This document shows positions 43,521 to 56,474 of a DNA stretch of 64,000 bases, piece after piece. Made by a program: the position numbers and the translations under genes. Positions within the stretch are counted from its first letter, which is position 1. Each line of letters opens with the position of its first letter. A model generated the notes under the pieces. It was given only the letters and a program-made list of their open reading frames with translations. It made no database searches and was not told the origin of the DNA. Source of the stretch: Orobanche coerulescens (taxonomy: Eukaryota; Streptophyta; Magnoliopsida; Lamiales; Orobanchaceae); contig CM065801.1 of assembly GCA_033398695.1 (NCBI GenBank), positions 53,888,358 through 53,952,357 on the forward strand. Reading direction: 5' to 3'.

Positions 43521-44989
43521 ATGTTGGCTTTTACGTGTATCTAATACAAGAAATTTGAGCAAAAACGCAGCAGAATAATAATCGAAAAACTTAAGATGAG
43601 GATCTTCGTGTAGTAATTAATAAAGATTTCGTCGAATTACCTTAATCCGAAGAGTAGATCTAAATCCGGAAAAAAAACTAATGAAAATCGCCTTCCTCTT
43701 TTGGTGATCCACACACGAACAATTTGCACAAGTCAGATTGCTAGATCCTTACGAATAATATTGATAAACAGTACAGGAGATGATTCCTTGCTATAAGGAT
43801 TGTAGTGTTGATCAAGATCAACTAAGGGAAGGAGACAGAGATGGTCGAACCGGACACCTTGGACAGAAAAATTTCCGCCGAATTATATATATTACTTATT
43901 ATTTGTATTATTTATATTAAGGCCGATGCTCATATTAAATATATTACTTATTATTTAATCCTCTAACAAATATTAGATCCAATATTATATTTACCTTTCC
44001 TAGTTGATTAATTAAATAATATAATATATAATATACTATATTTTACATTACTCATTATTTAATTTATTTAATAAATATAATATCTAATATTATATCTATT
44101 AATTATTTTTTATTGTCTTTAATTGTCGTATGTGTGACCCAAAAAGATTATATTATGTTGGCAATCATTTAGTACCTTATTAAATGATAAATCATAAGTG
44201 GTCTCTTGCAAGCCATTATGACTACCCATATAATATAAGTTTAAAGCCCATTAAACCACTTAACATGTCAAATCCCTTTATCATATCGATATCATATTTA
44301 AACTAAGTCATGGAAACTGTCATACTTATTATGTTCAAATAATTTCTCGATCTTAAGTAGACTGATTGAATCAAATGACTCTTCATTTGAGCATGGCCAT
44401 GCATTTCATTCAGTCCTACTTATCGAGGGTCCCAGCAAATATCTCTCTCCCTAAAGAGAGGGAGAAATTCGTATCTTGATTATTCATTGCCCTCTACATG
44501 ACTCCTATTAATCCCGATCGCTAACATTTATGATCATCATGTCTCAGATGACGTTGGATTACGTTAAGGAATAACAGTTATCATGTTGGACTCTATGATA
44601 ATCTCAGGTTCAAGGATTTATTAACATACTGTTATATTGAGATTCACTTATGACATTTCCATGCAGTGATCTCAACGCGGATCTGTCCAATATTGCTTTC
44701 TCTGACCAATATCCATAAGTTTGATCCGTACCATATGCATAATCATCCGATGATTACAATCAAACTTATACTAGCAAATTAAGCACTTGACTCTCCACTC
44801 TACATGATTGGACCAGGAACATATGAATAATATTATTATTAGTGAATAACTATTATTCGATTATTAAAATATTAAGACATATAAACATTATAACATTCAA
44901 CTAGAAATAGATGATATCAAATAACTTTATTTAAATATGACAATTACAAATCTAGCCACATCGAATGTCCTAGGGCAATATTCCCAATA
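43521..44989 (-). repeat. 3' LTR of Copia-2 (about 1.47 kb)
   Basis: Minus-strand start TATTGGGAATATTGCCC (first bases mutated from TGTTGGGAATA). The 43660-43880 part matches 49690-49910. It is rich in AT, with TATTATTTAATAT-like repeats in the middle and a likely TATA region there. The 5' LTR is about half as long, so one has an internal deletion or the other an insertion. Confidence 0.75.
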
Positions 44990-45030
44990 ATATCCTACTT
45001 GCACTAGGACCATTCATTCATGACTTTTAG

Positions 45031-45619
45031 TCATATGGATCTAGCTTGCTCTTCATGCTTTCCTTGTGAGAGGGGCTCAGTAAGTGGGTCAGCAACATTC
45101 TCTTCCTTTGCTACTTTGCATATTTTAATATCTCCTCGTCTGACGATCTCTTTTACTAAGTGATATTTCCTGAGTATGTATTTGGAATTATGATGGGACT
45201 TAGGCTCTTTGGCTTGTGCAATAGCACCATTCATTATTGTCACAATAAAGGCTTTTGGGACATTGGATGGTCGGCACCATTCCTAATTCTGTAACGAACT
45301 TCTTGATCCATACGGATTCCTTAGTTGCATCTGATGCTGCCAGGTACTCAGCTTCTGTTACAAAATCAGCAATTGTGCTTTTCTTTAAACTCTTCCAACT
45401 CATAACACCTCCATTCAATACAAACACATAACCAGTTTGTGATTTAAAATCGTCTCTTTCAGTTTCGAAACTTGCATCGCCGTAACCATTTACAGCCAGC
45501 TCATCTTCCACACTTCCATATATTAGGAACGCATTCTTAGTTCTTATCAAGTACTTTAGGATGGTTTTCACTGCTTGCCAGTGACTTTCACCTAGATTTG
45601 ATTGGTATCGACTTGTCAT
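45031..45619 (-). pseudogene. Copia-2 RNase H
   Basis: On the minus strand: HWQAVKTILKYLIRTKNAFL, NGYGDASFETERDDFKSQTG, YVFVLNGGVMSWKSLKKSTI and ADFVTEAEYLAASDATKESV, the standard copia RNase H series. A frameshift near 45220 leads to HHNSKYILRKYHLVKEIVRR and VADPLTEPLSQGKHEEQ, the usual C-terminal end. Catalytic Asp and Glu positions are kept. Confidence 0.87.
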
Positions 45620-46699
45620 GCTAAGGGCAAAAGATACATCTCATCGAGTAAAAATCATGGCATACATGAGCGATCCAATAGGCAAAGCATATGGAATCTT
45701 GCTCATGCTGGCTCGCTCATCAGGAGTCGAAGGACTCTGAGTCGTAATCAGATGAATGCCATGTGACATTGGCAGGAGTCCTCTCTTGGAGTCCTGCATA
45801 TTGAACCTTTTCAATATTTTGTTAATGTAGGTACTTTGACTCAGACCAATCATTCTATTTGATCTATCTCTATAGATTTTTATCCCAAGAATGTAAGCAG
45901 CTTCTCATAAGTGTTTCATGGAGAAACAACTTCTCAACCAAGTCTTGACTGTCTGTAAGGTGGGTATGTCATTTTCAATAATTAATATTGCATCTACATA
46001 TAAGGCTAGGAAAACAACTATACTCCCACTAACCTTCTTGTACACACACGATTCATCTTTATTTTGAATAAACCCAAACTCTTTGACAGTTTCATCAAAA
46101 AGAATGTTCCAGCTTCGAGAAGCCTGATTTAATCCATAAACGGTTGAAGCTTGAAAACCTTTTTAGAATTTTCTAGATGAACAAAACTCTCAGGTTGTGT
46201 CATGTACACATCCTCGAGTATGTTTCCATTAAGAAAAGTCATTTTTACATCTATGCCATATCTCATAATCATAGTATGCGGCAAGAGCAAATAAAATTCT
46301 AATTGATTTAAGCATATGACTTCTGGTGAAAAGGTCTCATCATAGTCAACAACATGAGCCTCTCTATAACCTTCTGCAGCTAGTCTAGCTTTTTAGTCTT
46401 GTAGATTGTTGTCCATGTCTTTCTTCTTTTGAAATACTGATTTGCACCCAATGGTTTTAACACCCTCAGGTGGATCTATCAAGTTCCAAACATGATTGTC
46501 GTACATAGACTGCATCTCTGACTTCATGGCCTCTCGCTATTCCTTGGACTTTGGTCCTGAAGCAGCTTATGTATAGTAACTAGGCTCATCATCTATGAGC
46601 GATGCATCATCATCCTCTATCACGAGATACCCATATCTCTCAGGTTCATGTCGCATCCTATCAGATCTGCGAGGGACTTGTGTACTTTGAACTGGATCC
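45620..46699 (-). pseudogene. Copia-2 reverse transcriptase, decayed
   Basis: Fragments on the minus strand appear in order: EAMKSEMQSMYDNHVWNLID-like (46500), YDETFSPEV (46340), MTFLNGNILEDVYMTQPESF (46200) and GLSQSTYINKILKRFNMQDS (45840). The last is the thumb region, ending ALPIGSLMYAMIFTR. Many stops and indels are present. The catalytic YVDD is not preserved. Confidence 0.8.
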
Positions 46700-47702
46700 T
46701 CAACTAATTGAGCATGTTCGGGCCTTTCCATCATGAGCAATGTCTTCTTGTGTTTTTCGAGTTTCCTCGGATATTACTTTTCTCCCACTGTCTTTTTTGA
46801 AAATAAATTCCCTTTCTAAGAAGACAGCATTTCGAGGAACAAACACTTTGTTCTCTGTGGGTTTATAAAAGTAGTATCGTTTAGTTTCCTTAGGATATCC
46901 CATAAATAAAAATCTTTCAGATCCGGCCGCCAATTTGTCAAACACTTGGCGTCTTACGAATGTGCCCAGATCTTTAGAAAAGACAAGTTTGGTCTCTTAC
47001 CAGTCCATTTCTCAAATGGTGCCTTTTTTACTGCTTTAGATGGAATGCGGTTAAGGGCGAATGCTACTGTTTCCAAGGCGTGGCCCCAAAATGATAATGG
47101 AAGCTCCGTTCGACTCATTATGGATCGAACCATATCTAATAAAGTTTGATTCCTCCTCTCAGACACGCTGTTATGTTGAGGTATTCCAGGAGGAGTAAGT
47201 TGTGAAACAATTCCACAACTAAGATGATATCAAATTCTTGGCTCAAGTATTCGCCACCTCAATCCGAGCGAAGGGCTCTAATTGTCTTGCCAAGTTGATT
47301 CTGTACTTCACTCCGGAATATTTTGAACATTTCAAAAGATTCATGTTTGTGATTCATAAGATAAACATATCCATACCGACTGAAATCATCGGTAAAAGTG
47401 ATGAAGTATTGGTACTCGCCTCTGGCATGAGTGCTAAGAGGTCCGCATACATCAGTATGTACTAGGCCTAATAGATGACTAGCCCTTTGTCCATGACCGC
47501 TGAAAGGATTCTTCGTCATCTTGCCCAATAAACAAGATTCGCATGTCCCATATGATTCATAGTCAAAGAAGTCTAAAAATCCATCATTATGAAGTTTAGA
47601 AATGCATTTCTCATTTATGTGACCAAGTCGACAGTGCCATAAGTAAGTAGGATTATAATTATTGAGCTTATGTTTCTTGGTTGCAATGTTATAGGCTTCC
47701 AA
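46700..47702 (-). pseudogene. Copia-2 pre-integrase and integrase
   Basis: On the minus strand: NPTYLWHCRLGHINEKCISK, TCESCLLGKMTKNPFSGHGQ, LGLVHTDVCGPLSTHARGEY, QYFITFTDDFSRYGYVYLMN, then IRALRSD. A frame change precedes SERRNQTLLDMVRSIMSRTE, LPLSFWGHALETVAFALNRI and the SH3-like part FLFMGYPKETKRYYFYKP. First and second catalytic Asp are visible. Breaks occur near 47255 and 46950. Confidence 0.87.
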
Positions 47703-47982
47703 AGTTTTTGACTCATCTAGATAAATATTGTAAAGGCTAGTATATAACTTTGTAGTACCATAAAGAAAATCATCAAAGAAAATACGAATAATTCACAATG
47801 TAATGTAGAAACTAAAATATCTTATTCATAGCAGGAATATAATAGCAATTGTTCAAAACTAACAAAAGCCCATAGGGTAAAAATAGATCATAAGTTCCAA
47901 CGACTAGTGCATCAACTCTTGCTCCATTGCCGACTCTTAGATCCACTTCTCCTTTCTTCAGCTATCTACTGCTTCTCAACCC

Positions 47983-48889
47983 CTACACATTTGTACAATT
48001 AACTTCTATAACAAGTATACATGTGGTAGTCTCACTACCCTTGGTACCCTTTAGCTCTTCCAAGTAAACTTTGAAATTTCTCTTCCAGTGTCCTGGATTA
48101 TTGCAATGATGGCAGTTTCCATCTTTGGGAGGTTTTTTCTTGAAAACCGGCTTAGTTGGGTCTTTAGATTTGGCAATTTTTGCTTTACCTTTACCCTTTT
48201 CTTTGCTCTTGAGGAACTTCCCTTTGCTGACTATTAGCACGTGGCTTGGTTTCTTCTTAATATTTTGCTCAGCCATTTTTTAAGCATCTCATATAGCTCA
48301 ACAATGGACTTCTCCGTCTCATTCATATATAGTTCATAATGGGCTGAATGAAACTATCGGGCAATGAGTCTAGGATCACATCCGTGGAGTGCTCCTTATA
48401 AAGTGGAAAATCAAGCCTATCAAGATGATCAATGTATCCTTTCATCTTGAGTACATGAGCACTGACAGATGTTCCCGCAACCATCTTGCAAGCATACAAG
48501 GGTTGAAAGGTCTCATACCTCTCTTGCCTAGCATGCTTTGAGAAAGTCTCCTTGAGGTGAGCATTAAGCTCATAAGCTTCCATTTCTTCCAGATTCTTCT
48601 GAAATTCTGGATAAATAGTAGCCAACATAAGACAACTGACATTAATGGAATCATCACATGCTTTTTTCCATTTTTTTTTTGATGCTTTGTTAGCATTGTC
48701 AGTAGGTTCGTCGGGAATTTCTTCCTCAAGAACGTACAACTTTATTTCTTGCTTGAGAACTATTCTCAAGATCCAGATCCAATCCAGATAGTTGCTGTTG
48801 TTTTCTTTGACCTTGTCCTTCTCAATGACGAATCGCAGTGAAATGGTGGATATGTTGTTTGATGCCATTCTATTAACCACAAAATTCAA
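47983..48889 (-). pseudogene. Copia-2 gag
   Basis: The main frame (48889-48323) carries YLDWIWILRIVLKQEIKLYV, KKKWKKACDDSINVSCLMLA and DHLDRLDFPLYKEHSTDVIL, a copia gag of the UBN2 type. A frameshift near 48320 and a stop precede a Lys-rich frame (48276-47983) with the CCHC knuckle CHHCNNPGHWKRNF, where the last Cys is replaced by Phe. Between 47703 and 47982 there is degenerate protease sequence without a clear catalytic triad. 48890-49600 is leader without genes. Confidence 0.8.
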
Positions 48890-49599
48890 TATGCAAAGTA
48901 TTTGGTCACATTTCTATTTCTCGAAAAATATTCTCACTAAAGCAAACACCCTCAACTCTACAACATTTGTAATTTTAGTGGGCGAAGATCTCATTTCTTA
49001 CAATTCTAAACTCAGCTTTGCATGACGCCTAGAATTGAGCTACTTTAGGTGGATAACCCTTTATCGGTTACATAATATGTAACTCTTAGATTATACTTAT
49101 GGGATTTGACATTTTATATCTAAGCATGTTCAAAATTATTTTAAATTCTCAGTTCATTAGAATACATAAGTATCACCATTACCTATCTACCCTACTAAGA
49201 TAATCCGAGCACCCATCTTTGGCATGACCTGCTCAAGATGATCGAAGTCTTGATTGGTGTTTTATTTGAACAGCATTAAAAATTTTAATGAGGGGTTTTA
49301 TCCAATGTTTCACGTAAATATTGGCTAACATAAATCTAAACATACATCGCATCACATACATATATAAATTTAAACATACGTAGCATCACATGACATAATA
49401 AAGCATAGGGCTGTGTATAACATGACCATAACCCTAACGTGATTTTCATAAGCCAACAAGAAAATCACAAAGGTCAATATGAAGGGTATAATTGGTCTTC
49501 GTTAATCTTCCAACTCCTTGGAACGTCGTACGTGATCAATTGGCTTCTTGAGCCCGTCCTTCATGTCCCCCTTTTCGTCATTACATTAATGAAAAACTA

Positions 49600-50295
49600 T
49601 ACTACAAAAGTAAAGTAAATTACAAGAGTGCAAACGATGCGCTCGCTGTAAATAATAATAATAAATTAATAGACGACTCGCGGGCCATAGAACTTAAATC
49701 CGGACCAGAAGCTGATTAAATCGCCTTTCTCTTTCGGTGATCCACACACGAACAATTTGCACAAGATGGATTGCAAGATCCTTATGAATAATAATGATAA
49801 ACAGTATAAGAGATGATTCCTTGCTAAAAGGATTGTACTGTTAATCAATATCAACTAAAGAAAGGAGATAGAGATGGCCGAATTGGGTTCCTTAGATAGA
49901 AAAATTTCGGCCAATTGGTGAAGGAAGGGGAGGGGGTCGATTCTCTGCTTGTTTCTCTTGTGACAACTCCTTGTCCAAGACCCTTTATTTATACTAAGTA
50001 AATCCTATAGTTAAAACTCTAGTATTTGCTTAGTTACCCCTTAACTTATTAAATAATATAATATATATATATATATAATATCTTATATTAAATATTACTT
50101 ATTATTTAGTCCTTAATACATTTAATATCCAATATTATATTTACCTTTCCAAGTTGATATAATTAAATAATATAATGTACAATATCTTATAGTATACATT
50201 ACTCAAATAACTTTATTAAAATATCAAATAACTTTATTTAAATATGACAAATACAAATCTAGGCACATTGAATATTCTATGCACTATTCCCAACA
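49600..50295 (-). repeat. 5' LTR of Copia-2
   Basis: Minus-strand start TGTTGGGAATAGTGC at 50295. It is homologous to parts of 43521-44989. The inner end is not precise and no good primer site could be identified beside it. Confidence 0.65.
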
Positions 50296-51403
50296 CTATA
50301 TACAACTCATTCATGAGGTACAAAGATGTACCAATATCTAAGGAAGTTCTTTTGATTGAGAGGTATGACGCGAGATATCAGTTCATTCGTGGAGAAGTGT
50401 TTAGTTTGTCAGCAAGTGAAGGCTGAGCGTGAGCGGTCGGGAGGTTTACTATAACCTGTGGAAATCCTAGAATAAAAATGGGAATACATTACCATGGGTT
50501 TCATGGTTGGACTACCACGAACTTCGAGAATGAATGAGGCAATTTGGGTGATAGTCGATCATTTGACGAAGTCGGCTCACTTTCTGACAGTAAGGATGGA
50601 TATGAGTATGGATCAGTATTCATGAATATATTCGAGAGATTTTGAGGTTGCATGGAGTCTCAGTTTTGATTGTGTCAGATAGAGATCCACGATTCACCTC
50701 GAAATTTTCAAAGAGTCTTAGAGTGCATTGAGCATTAAGTTGAAGTTTAGTACTACCTATCATTCGCAAGCTGATGGACAGTCCGAAAGTACTATCAAGA
50801 CACTGGTATATTTATTGAGGGCTTGTATTCTTGATACTGGAGGTAATAGGGAGGATATTATGCCATTAGTAGAGTTTACTTATAACACAAATTATGAAGC
50901 GACCATTCAAATGGCTCCCTATGAGGCACTTTATGGAAGTAATTGTTGATCGCCTCTATATTGAAGTGAGGTAGGGGAAGGTAAAATTTTGGGACCAGAA
51001 TAGATTGGTCAAATTGTTGAGACTGCTCAAGATCGATAGAAATTTTATGTTGATAAATGGAGGAAGGATATTCAGCCTATCGTATGGCCTTACCACCCGA
51101 ATTGTCCATGATGCATATGTTGAGGAAATATGTGTACGATCTCGAGGTCATTTACAACTATTGGGAGTTTCAAGTAGTCGATAACTTGACTTCTGAAGAG
51201 GTACCTATTGCTATTTTGGAGCGAAAGATTCACAAGCTCCGGAATAAAGGTGTGGTGCTTGTCAAAGTTCAGTGGAGCCGTCATGGCGTGAATGAAGAAA
51301 CTTGGGAATGTGAAGAGGAGATCTAGTCTAAGTATCCGACATTCATTTTTCAAGGTACGTAACTTAATTTAAGAGGATAGCAGTTTGTTAAAAGTAAGTA
51401 GGT
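50296..51403 (+). pseudogene. Element D integrase and tail
   Basis: Continues from 43520. Readable parts are FVEKCLVCQQVKA (zinc site), MTNEAIWVIVDHLTKSAHFL-like residues, SDRDPRF-like residues at 50680, HSQADGQSESTIKTLVYLLR (catalytic Glu), LVEFTYNTNYEATIQMAPYE and EALYGS. A deletion then leads to EEGYSAYRMALPPELSMMH and the Tekay-type tail VPIAILERKIHKLRNKGVVL, VKVQWSRHGVNEETW. Stops occur near 50308, 50358, 50472 and 50947. A weak purine-rich segment (51371-51380) precedes the LTR. Confidence 0.82.
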
Positions 51404-52181
51404 TGTAACGCCCCGACTTCGCATACACGTTTATTATGAACTATAGGAAATATTTTTGATTTTATCAAATTAATGCCCGTATAATTATATCATATAATCA
51501 ACTTTATTTTCATGATCATGCAGATTTATTTATCTCATTGCAATTCATGTTGTTTCGTCTCGTCAATTCTAGGCCCCAAATCGAACTTTTTTAATTATAT
51601 CTAATATTATTATGACTATTATTACTGTTACGATTACTACTATTGCTATTATAAGCCCAACTATTTTAGTTATCCAATAGTATTATCATTATTATCTTAA
51701 GACCAATTATTATTAATTTTGTTGTGGCCCAAATCATTTTTGTCGCCCAATTAATATTCATATATTTAGGCGAAATAAATTCATGACCAACTTATGGTAT
51801 CCCAAGTAGACGTACCTGGGCTTTCAGGCCTGCCGGTTTTGGCCCGGAACCGGCCCTAAGTCAACGGTTTTAGCCTGGGCCCGCCGGCCAATGGGCCCGA
51901 ACCGGACCGGGACCGAAAAGCTCGGGCTGGGCTAGGGTCGGGGGAATTGGGACAGAGGACCGACGGTTAGGGCCCGCCGGTCCTAAAAGGCCCGCCGGTC
52001 CTAATCGGCACGCCGGTCCGGGCCGGTACCGACGGGCCTAACGGGAAAATCAGAAAAAAAAATAGCAGCAGTCCAGTGACTGCTGCCATTCCAACGGCTC
52101 TATCAGAAAATAGCCATTAGCAGCCTACTTCCACCCCCCCAAACTTCCCCATTAATCCCCCCTTTCCCCTACCATCCCCAC

Positions 52182-52189
52182 TATAAATA
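52182..52189 (+). promoter_or_regulatory. TATA box of the hAT transposase gene
   Basis: TATAAATA about 100 bases upstream of ATG 52288, in a C-rich stretch followed by CT-rich leader. Confidence 0.65.
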
Positions 52190-52287
52190 CTACTTCTTCC
52201 TAACTCAAAATTCACCAATAATCACACTCTAATTCTCTCTCAAATTTCAATCTCTAATCTCTCTACACTCTCTAGTATACTCTCTCC

Positions 52288-54631
52288 ATGTCTACCTCAA
52301 AGAACAACAACAACAACAAGGGCAAGGGCGATGCCATTGAACTTGGCCAACGAAGTGTAGGAGGAAATTTTCAAACTCAAAGGCCTAGAAGGGCCGATTT
52401 GGCGGAGGAAATTTCTAGACAAGTCGCCGAACGAATTCAAGCCGAAGAAGATGCCCGGTTTGAAGAGATGGTTCATACGATGGAGAGCACGGGATATGAA
52501 TTTCGTGGCTCAAAAAATGATGATGAAGAGGACGAAGAGCACGAAGAAGACGAACAAAACCAACCTCCTCCTCCGCCAACAAGTAAGCATAAGCCTCTCA
52601 AGTCCGAAATCTTCGTTAAACATTTTAAAAGAGAATTGGCTCCTATCAACGAAGGAGAACCTCCTCTATCCGATGGTCAAAGGAGATTCATTGCTTATTG
52701 CAACTATTGCACAAAGCACTACAAATGGATCGAGAATGGAGGCTACGGAACACTGCAAAGGCACATGGAGGGGTTTCATCCATTCGAGTACGGAATATCT
52801 ACTTCTCAAACGCAAATTCGAGGAACTAGTTCAACTTCGGCGACGGGTATGTCTTCTTCCGCTTTATTTAAATTTGACAAAAATCGATATGAAGATGCTT
52901 GTGCTAGATATTGTGCCATGGAAAAACAACCTTTTAATTATGCGGATAGAATAACGTATGAAGCTTCTTATAAAGATGGTTTGGGGCCCAATGTTAGCAA
53001 GGTCGCTAGAACTCAAATGCTTAAGAGAATTAGGAGACAATGCTTTGACAAAAAACAAGATTTAATGAAATATTTAGTTTGTTTGTCTCAAAAAGTTTCT
53101 ATTTGTGCCGATGTTTGGACCGATGCTTATAATAAAAATAGTTACATGGGAATTACTTGTCATTGGATTGATGCAAAATGGATTATGCAAAAACGTTTGA
53201 TTGCCTTTAGGGAGTTTGAAGAGCCTCACACGGCTCAAAATATTGCTTTAATTATTATTAGGGTTTTGAATGAGTATTGTTTGGTTAACAAGGTATTTTT
53301 CGTTGGTTTTGATAATGCATCGGCGAACACCGCTAGTATTCCGGAACTTGTTGAAGCATGTGCACCATCATTTGAAGGAAAATATTTTCATTCTAGATGC
53401 ATTTGTCATATTTTAAATTTATGTGTTCAAGATGCGATTAGTATTTTTCAAGATTCCGTTGTTCCTATTAAAATTGCCGTTAAGTATTTGCACAATCAAA
53501 ACCTTTGGGGAAAAAATGGCAAAAATATTGTCGTGCAAAGGGTATTGTTTACACTTGTTTCAAATTAGATGTATCTCATCGTTGGAACTCGACTTATGAG
53601 ATGATTAATAGTACACTAGAGTATAAGAGTTATTTATGCGATTTTTTTAGAAAAGAGTTCTCAAGCATGCAATTAGTTCTTAATGAGAGTCATTGGAATT
53701 CATGTATGGATGTGTATCGTTTGTTAAAAGTTTTTTATAATGCTACTAAACAATTATCGGGTGTTTATTATTGTACTTCCGTTAAAGTGTTGAAACATTG
53801 CATGTATATTGCCTTGTCTTTTAAGAGTTATTTTAGTAGGCCAAACATGCAAGGTGTGATTTATTTTATGGTTCAAAATTGGCTCAAGTATTTTAGGGAG
53901 ATTCCTATGGTTTTCTTGCTTGCTAAGTGCTTAGATCCTAAATGGGAGTATGATGGTGTTTGTCAAATGCTTGGTATTTATTATGATGCTTTTGCTCAAA
54001 TGGACTTGAGTGATGTTGTAATTAATGGTGAATGGGTCTTCTTTGATCTTCCTTCCGTGCCACAAATCAAGATAGATCTTGATAGGAGTTTGAGATCTCT
54101 TTTTCAAGAATATAGATTAAAACATGGTAGTGATTTTCTTCTTCTACAATGCCTTCTTCTATGATGCCTTCATGTGATTTTCCTTTTGAGATGAATGAAA
54201 GTGATCCTTTAGTTCAACAAATGCATGGAATGATGCAAAATAGAAGCAATGAACTTCCAATGGGGCAAGGTAATAGTGAATTAGATATGTTTTTGCAAAC
54301 TCGTTTTGTATTTGGTATTGAAGTTAGTGGTCCGTCGATCGATGTGTTGAAGTGGTGGTCGAAGAGAGAGGAGTACCCAATACTCTCCATCATTGCAAAG
54401 GAGTTATTTGTCGTCCCGGCATCCACCGTTTTCGTAGAACAAGCCTTTAACATCGGAGGACTTATGCTAGATCAAAGAAGATCAAGGATGAAGTCGGCGA
54501 ACATTGAAGCTACCATGTTGCTCGATGATTGGTGTAGGGCTGACCTTAGAGCTCAAGAACCGGAATGGGACGATGCAAATGAGAGCGAAGATGAAGCCTT
54601 CACCGAGACGGATCGATCGGATGTGGAGTAG
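52288..54631 (+). pseudogene. hAT-family transposase, two frameshifts
   Basis: It cuts and pastes hAT elements. The frame starts at ATG 52288 after a CT-rich leader. Domains in order are: an N-terminal basic/acidic region with a poly-Asp/Glu tract; a BED zinc finger (YCNYCTKHYKW ... YGTLQRHMEGFH); the RNase H-like core start (VSICADVWTDAYNKNSYMGI, TCHWIDAKWIMQKRLIAF, FFVGFDNASANTAS, CICHILNLCVQDA); then LDVSHRWNSTYEMINSTLEY. The hAT dimerisation region comes last (DVLKWWSKREEYPILSIIAK, VPASTVFVEQAFNIGG, IEATMLLDDWCRADL). A frameshift in an A-run near 53510 and another near 54136 split the gene into three frames. No other stop interrupts it, so this is a recent loss or a sequence error. Confidence 0.93.
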
Positions 54632-55525
54632 AGAGCTCAAGTCCTTTATTATTATTATTTTTTCATTTCAAGAATTCAAGTGTAAAACTCCTTAAATTGT
54701 GCTCAACTTATTTGTTGTAATTTTCCTCATTCTTAATGTAAAATTATTGTGTCCTTATTCATTTGCAAAATTATTGTGTCCTTATTCATTTGTAATTTTC
54801 CTATTCTTAATGCAAACTTATTTGTTGTAATTTTTCTTATTCATTTTTCAACAATTTAATGAGTTTTTAAATATTTAAAAAAATTCAAAACATTAAGAAT
54901 TATCATTTTCTATTGATAAAAGTAATAAATATACAAGAATAAAATAAAAATAATAATAATAAAAGTTAAAAAAATATATATATAAAACTAGGCAGCCCGG
55001 CCCGGGACCGCCGGTTTTAGCCCGGCTCTGGACCGGCGGGCTTCTAGCCCGGCACGGGCGGTCGGGCTAGTCTACGGTCCGAGCTCGGTCCTGTGTTTTG
55101 GGGACCGGGGACCGCCGGTTCGAGGCCCGAAACCGGCGGTTTCGCCCCGGAGGCACGTCTAATCCCAAGTGATATTTCTCAACCTAAGTTCTTGGCCGTC
55201 TACTCTAAACCTAATCTCTACGGCATAAAACAATATATTATACTCGGCACAAAGTTTCACAATACACCGCAAATTTATACAATACACAATACTTCTCTCT
55301 TCCTCCTGCAATCGCCCGCTGCCCATCTTCTTTCATCTATCAAAGGTGTACTCTAGCACCTCAAATCTGTTATTCATGGTTCTAGTTTCATTTCAGTTTT
55401 TACTTTTGATCAAACAAGAAATAAAATTACCCAGCTTCATCTCCTTCAACCCACAAGCTGAATTTCTGTCAAATGCATATGCAGTGGCAACACAAATCGT
55501 GATATTGAGCCTCTTTTATCAGAAC

Positions 55526-56000
55526 CAGGGCCGGCCCAAGCATAAGGCAGCCCAAGCCCTCGCTTTGGGTCTCAAAAAAATTAAAAAAATTTATGCCTTA
55601 GACGGACCCCAAATTAAGGATTATATATTAAAAAGGGGCCTCAAAAGTCAAAACACACGAACAAGCTTTGCGGCAGCTTGGCAATAATCTTACTCCTTAA
55701 CTGGAGGGACGCAGGACTGAATCCTGCAAGCCTCTTTTTAACGGAAATTTTAGTTTTTCATGCATATTAAAGTTAAAAAGAAAAACATATTTATTTTTGT
55801 AGGGATTCGAACACAGGTTAAATGCTATTAATTAGCCAAAAATTTACCACTGCAACAACTTATAAATAATAACATTAGACAGAAATAAAATATATAAAGA
55901 GAAGTACATATATATTTCTTATTTTTATGTTATCTTTTTCTTTAAAAGGCCTCACAAAAAAAGTTCGCTTTGGGCCTCTAAATAGGTTGGGCCGGCCCTG
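55526..56000. mobile_element. hAT-type MITE with CAGGGCCGGCCC ends
   Basis: 475 bases. It starts CAGGGCCGGCCCAAG and ends TTGGGCCGGCCCTG, with ATCAGAAC repeated at 55518-55525 and 56001-56008. Non-coding. Confidence 0.92.
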
Positions 56001-56474
56001 ATCAGAACTAAAATTCCTCAAACATGAAAACCCACGACCGAACCCGTACTTCATGGCAGGAACTAGAAACCTCATCGGCAGGCCCCGCACCATTGAGTCC
56101 ATTTCTGACGTGGACATGATCCGACCCAAACCAGATCGAAGTAGAGCCAGAAACTCCATTTTCAGTCCGACCCGTATTGACTGAAAAATCTAGTCTAAAC
56201 CAGGAGCCTGAAATCAGCCATAGCCGTGAACTAAAGTCTAAGTCGCCATCCTCCAGCCTGGTCGAAACCCAACCAACTCTATCCATTCCACACACCTCGC
56301 CGCCGAACCACCACTTCCCTCTGTCTGTCGCGATTGTGCGCATTTGAGTGCGTGTGAGTTAGTTTGTGACCGATTGTGCGTGTGCGTCAGATTCTGAATG
56401 TGTGAGTGAATGTTTTTATGCGTATGTGTGTGAGAGATTTCAGGATGAGTTGGGGGAGAGAGAGCGGTGCAGAG

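Larger units (their letters stand above)
43521..50295 (-). mobile_element. Copia-2, complete but decayed, minus strand
   Basis: The element is bounded by TGTTGGC at 43521 and CCCAACA at 50295, with near-duplicate pentamers CCATA (43516-43520) and CTATA (50296-50300) outside. On the minus strand: 5' LTR (about 49600-50295), leader, gag (48889-47983), integrase (47702-46700), reverse transcriptase (46700-45640), RNase H (45619-45031), 3' LTR (44989-43521). Stops and frameshifts run throughout. It splits the integrase of gypsy D. Confidence 0.85.
51807..55161 (+). mobile_element. hAT transposon, 3355 bases
   Basis: Terminal inverted repeat TAGACGTRCCT at both ends. ATCCCAAG is duplicated outside at 51799-51806 and 55162-55169. 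Both subterminal regions (51830-52050, 54990-55150) are packed with short CCGGCCC/GCCCGCCGG/ACCGGCGG motifs in both orientations, likely transposase binding sites. It carries one transposase gene with two frameshifts. Confidence 0.95.
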
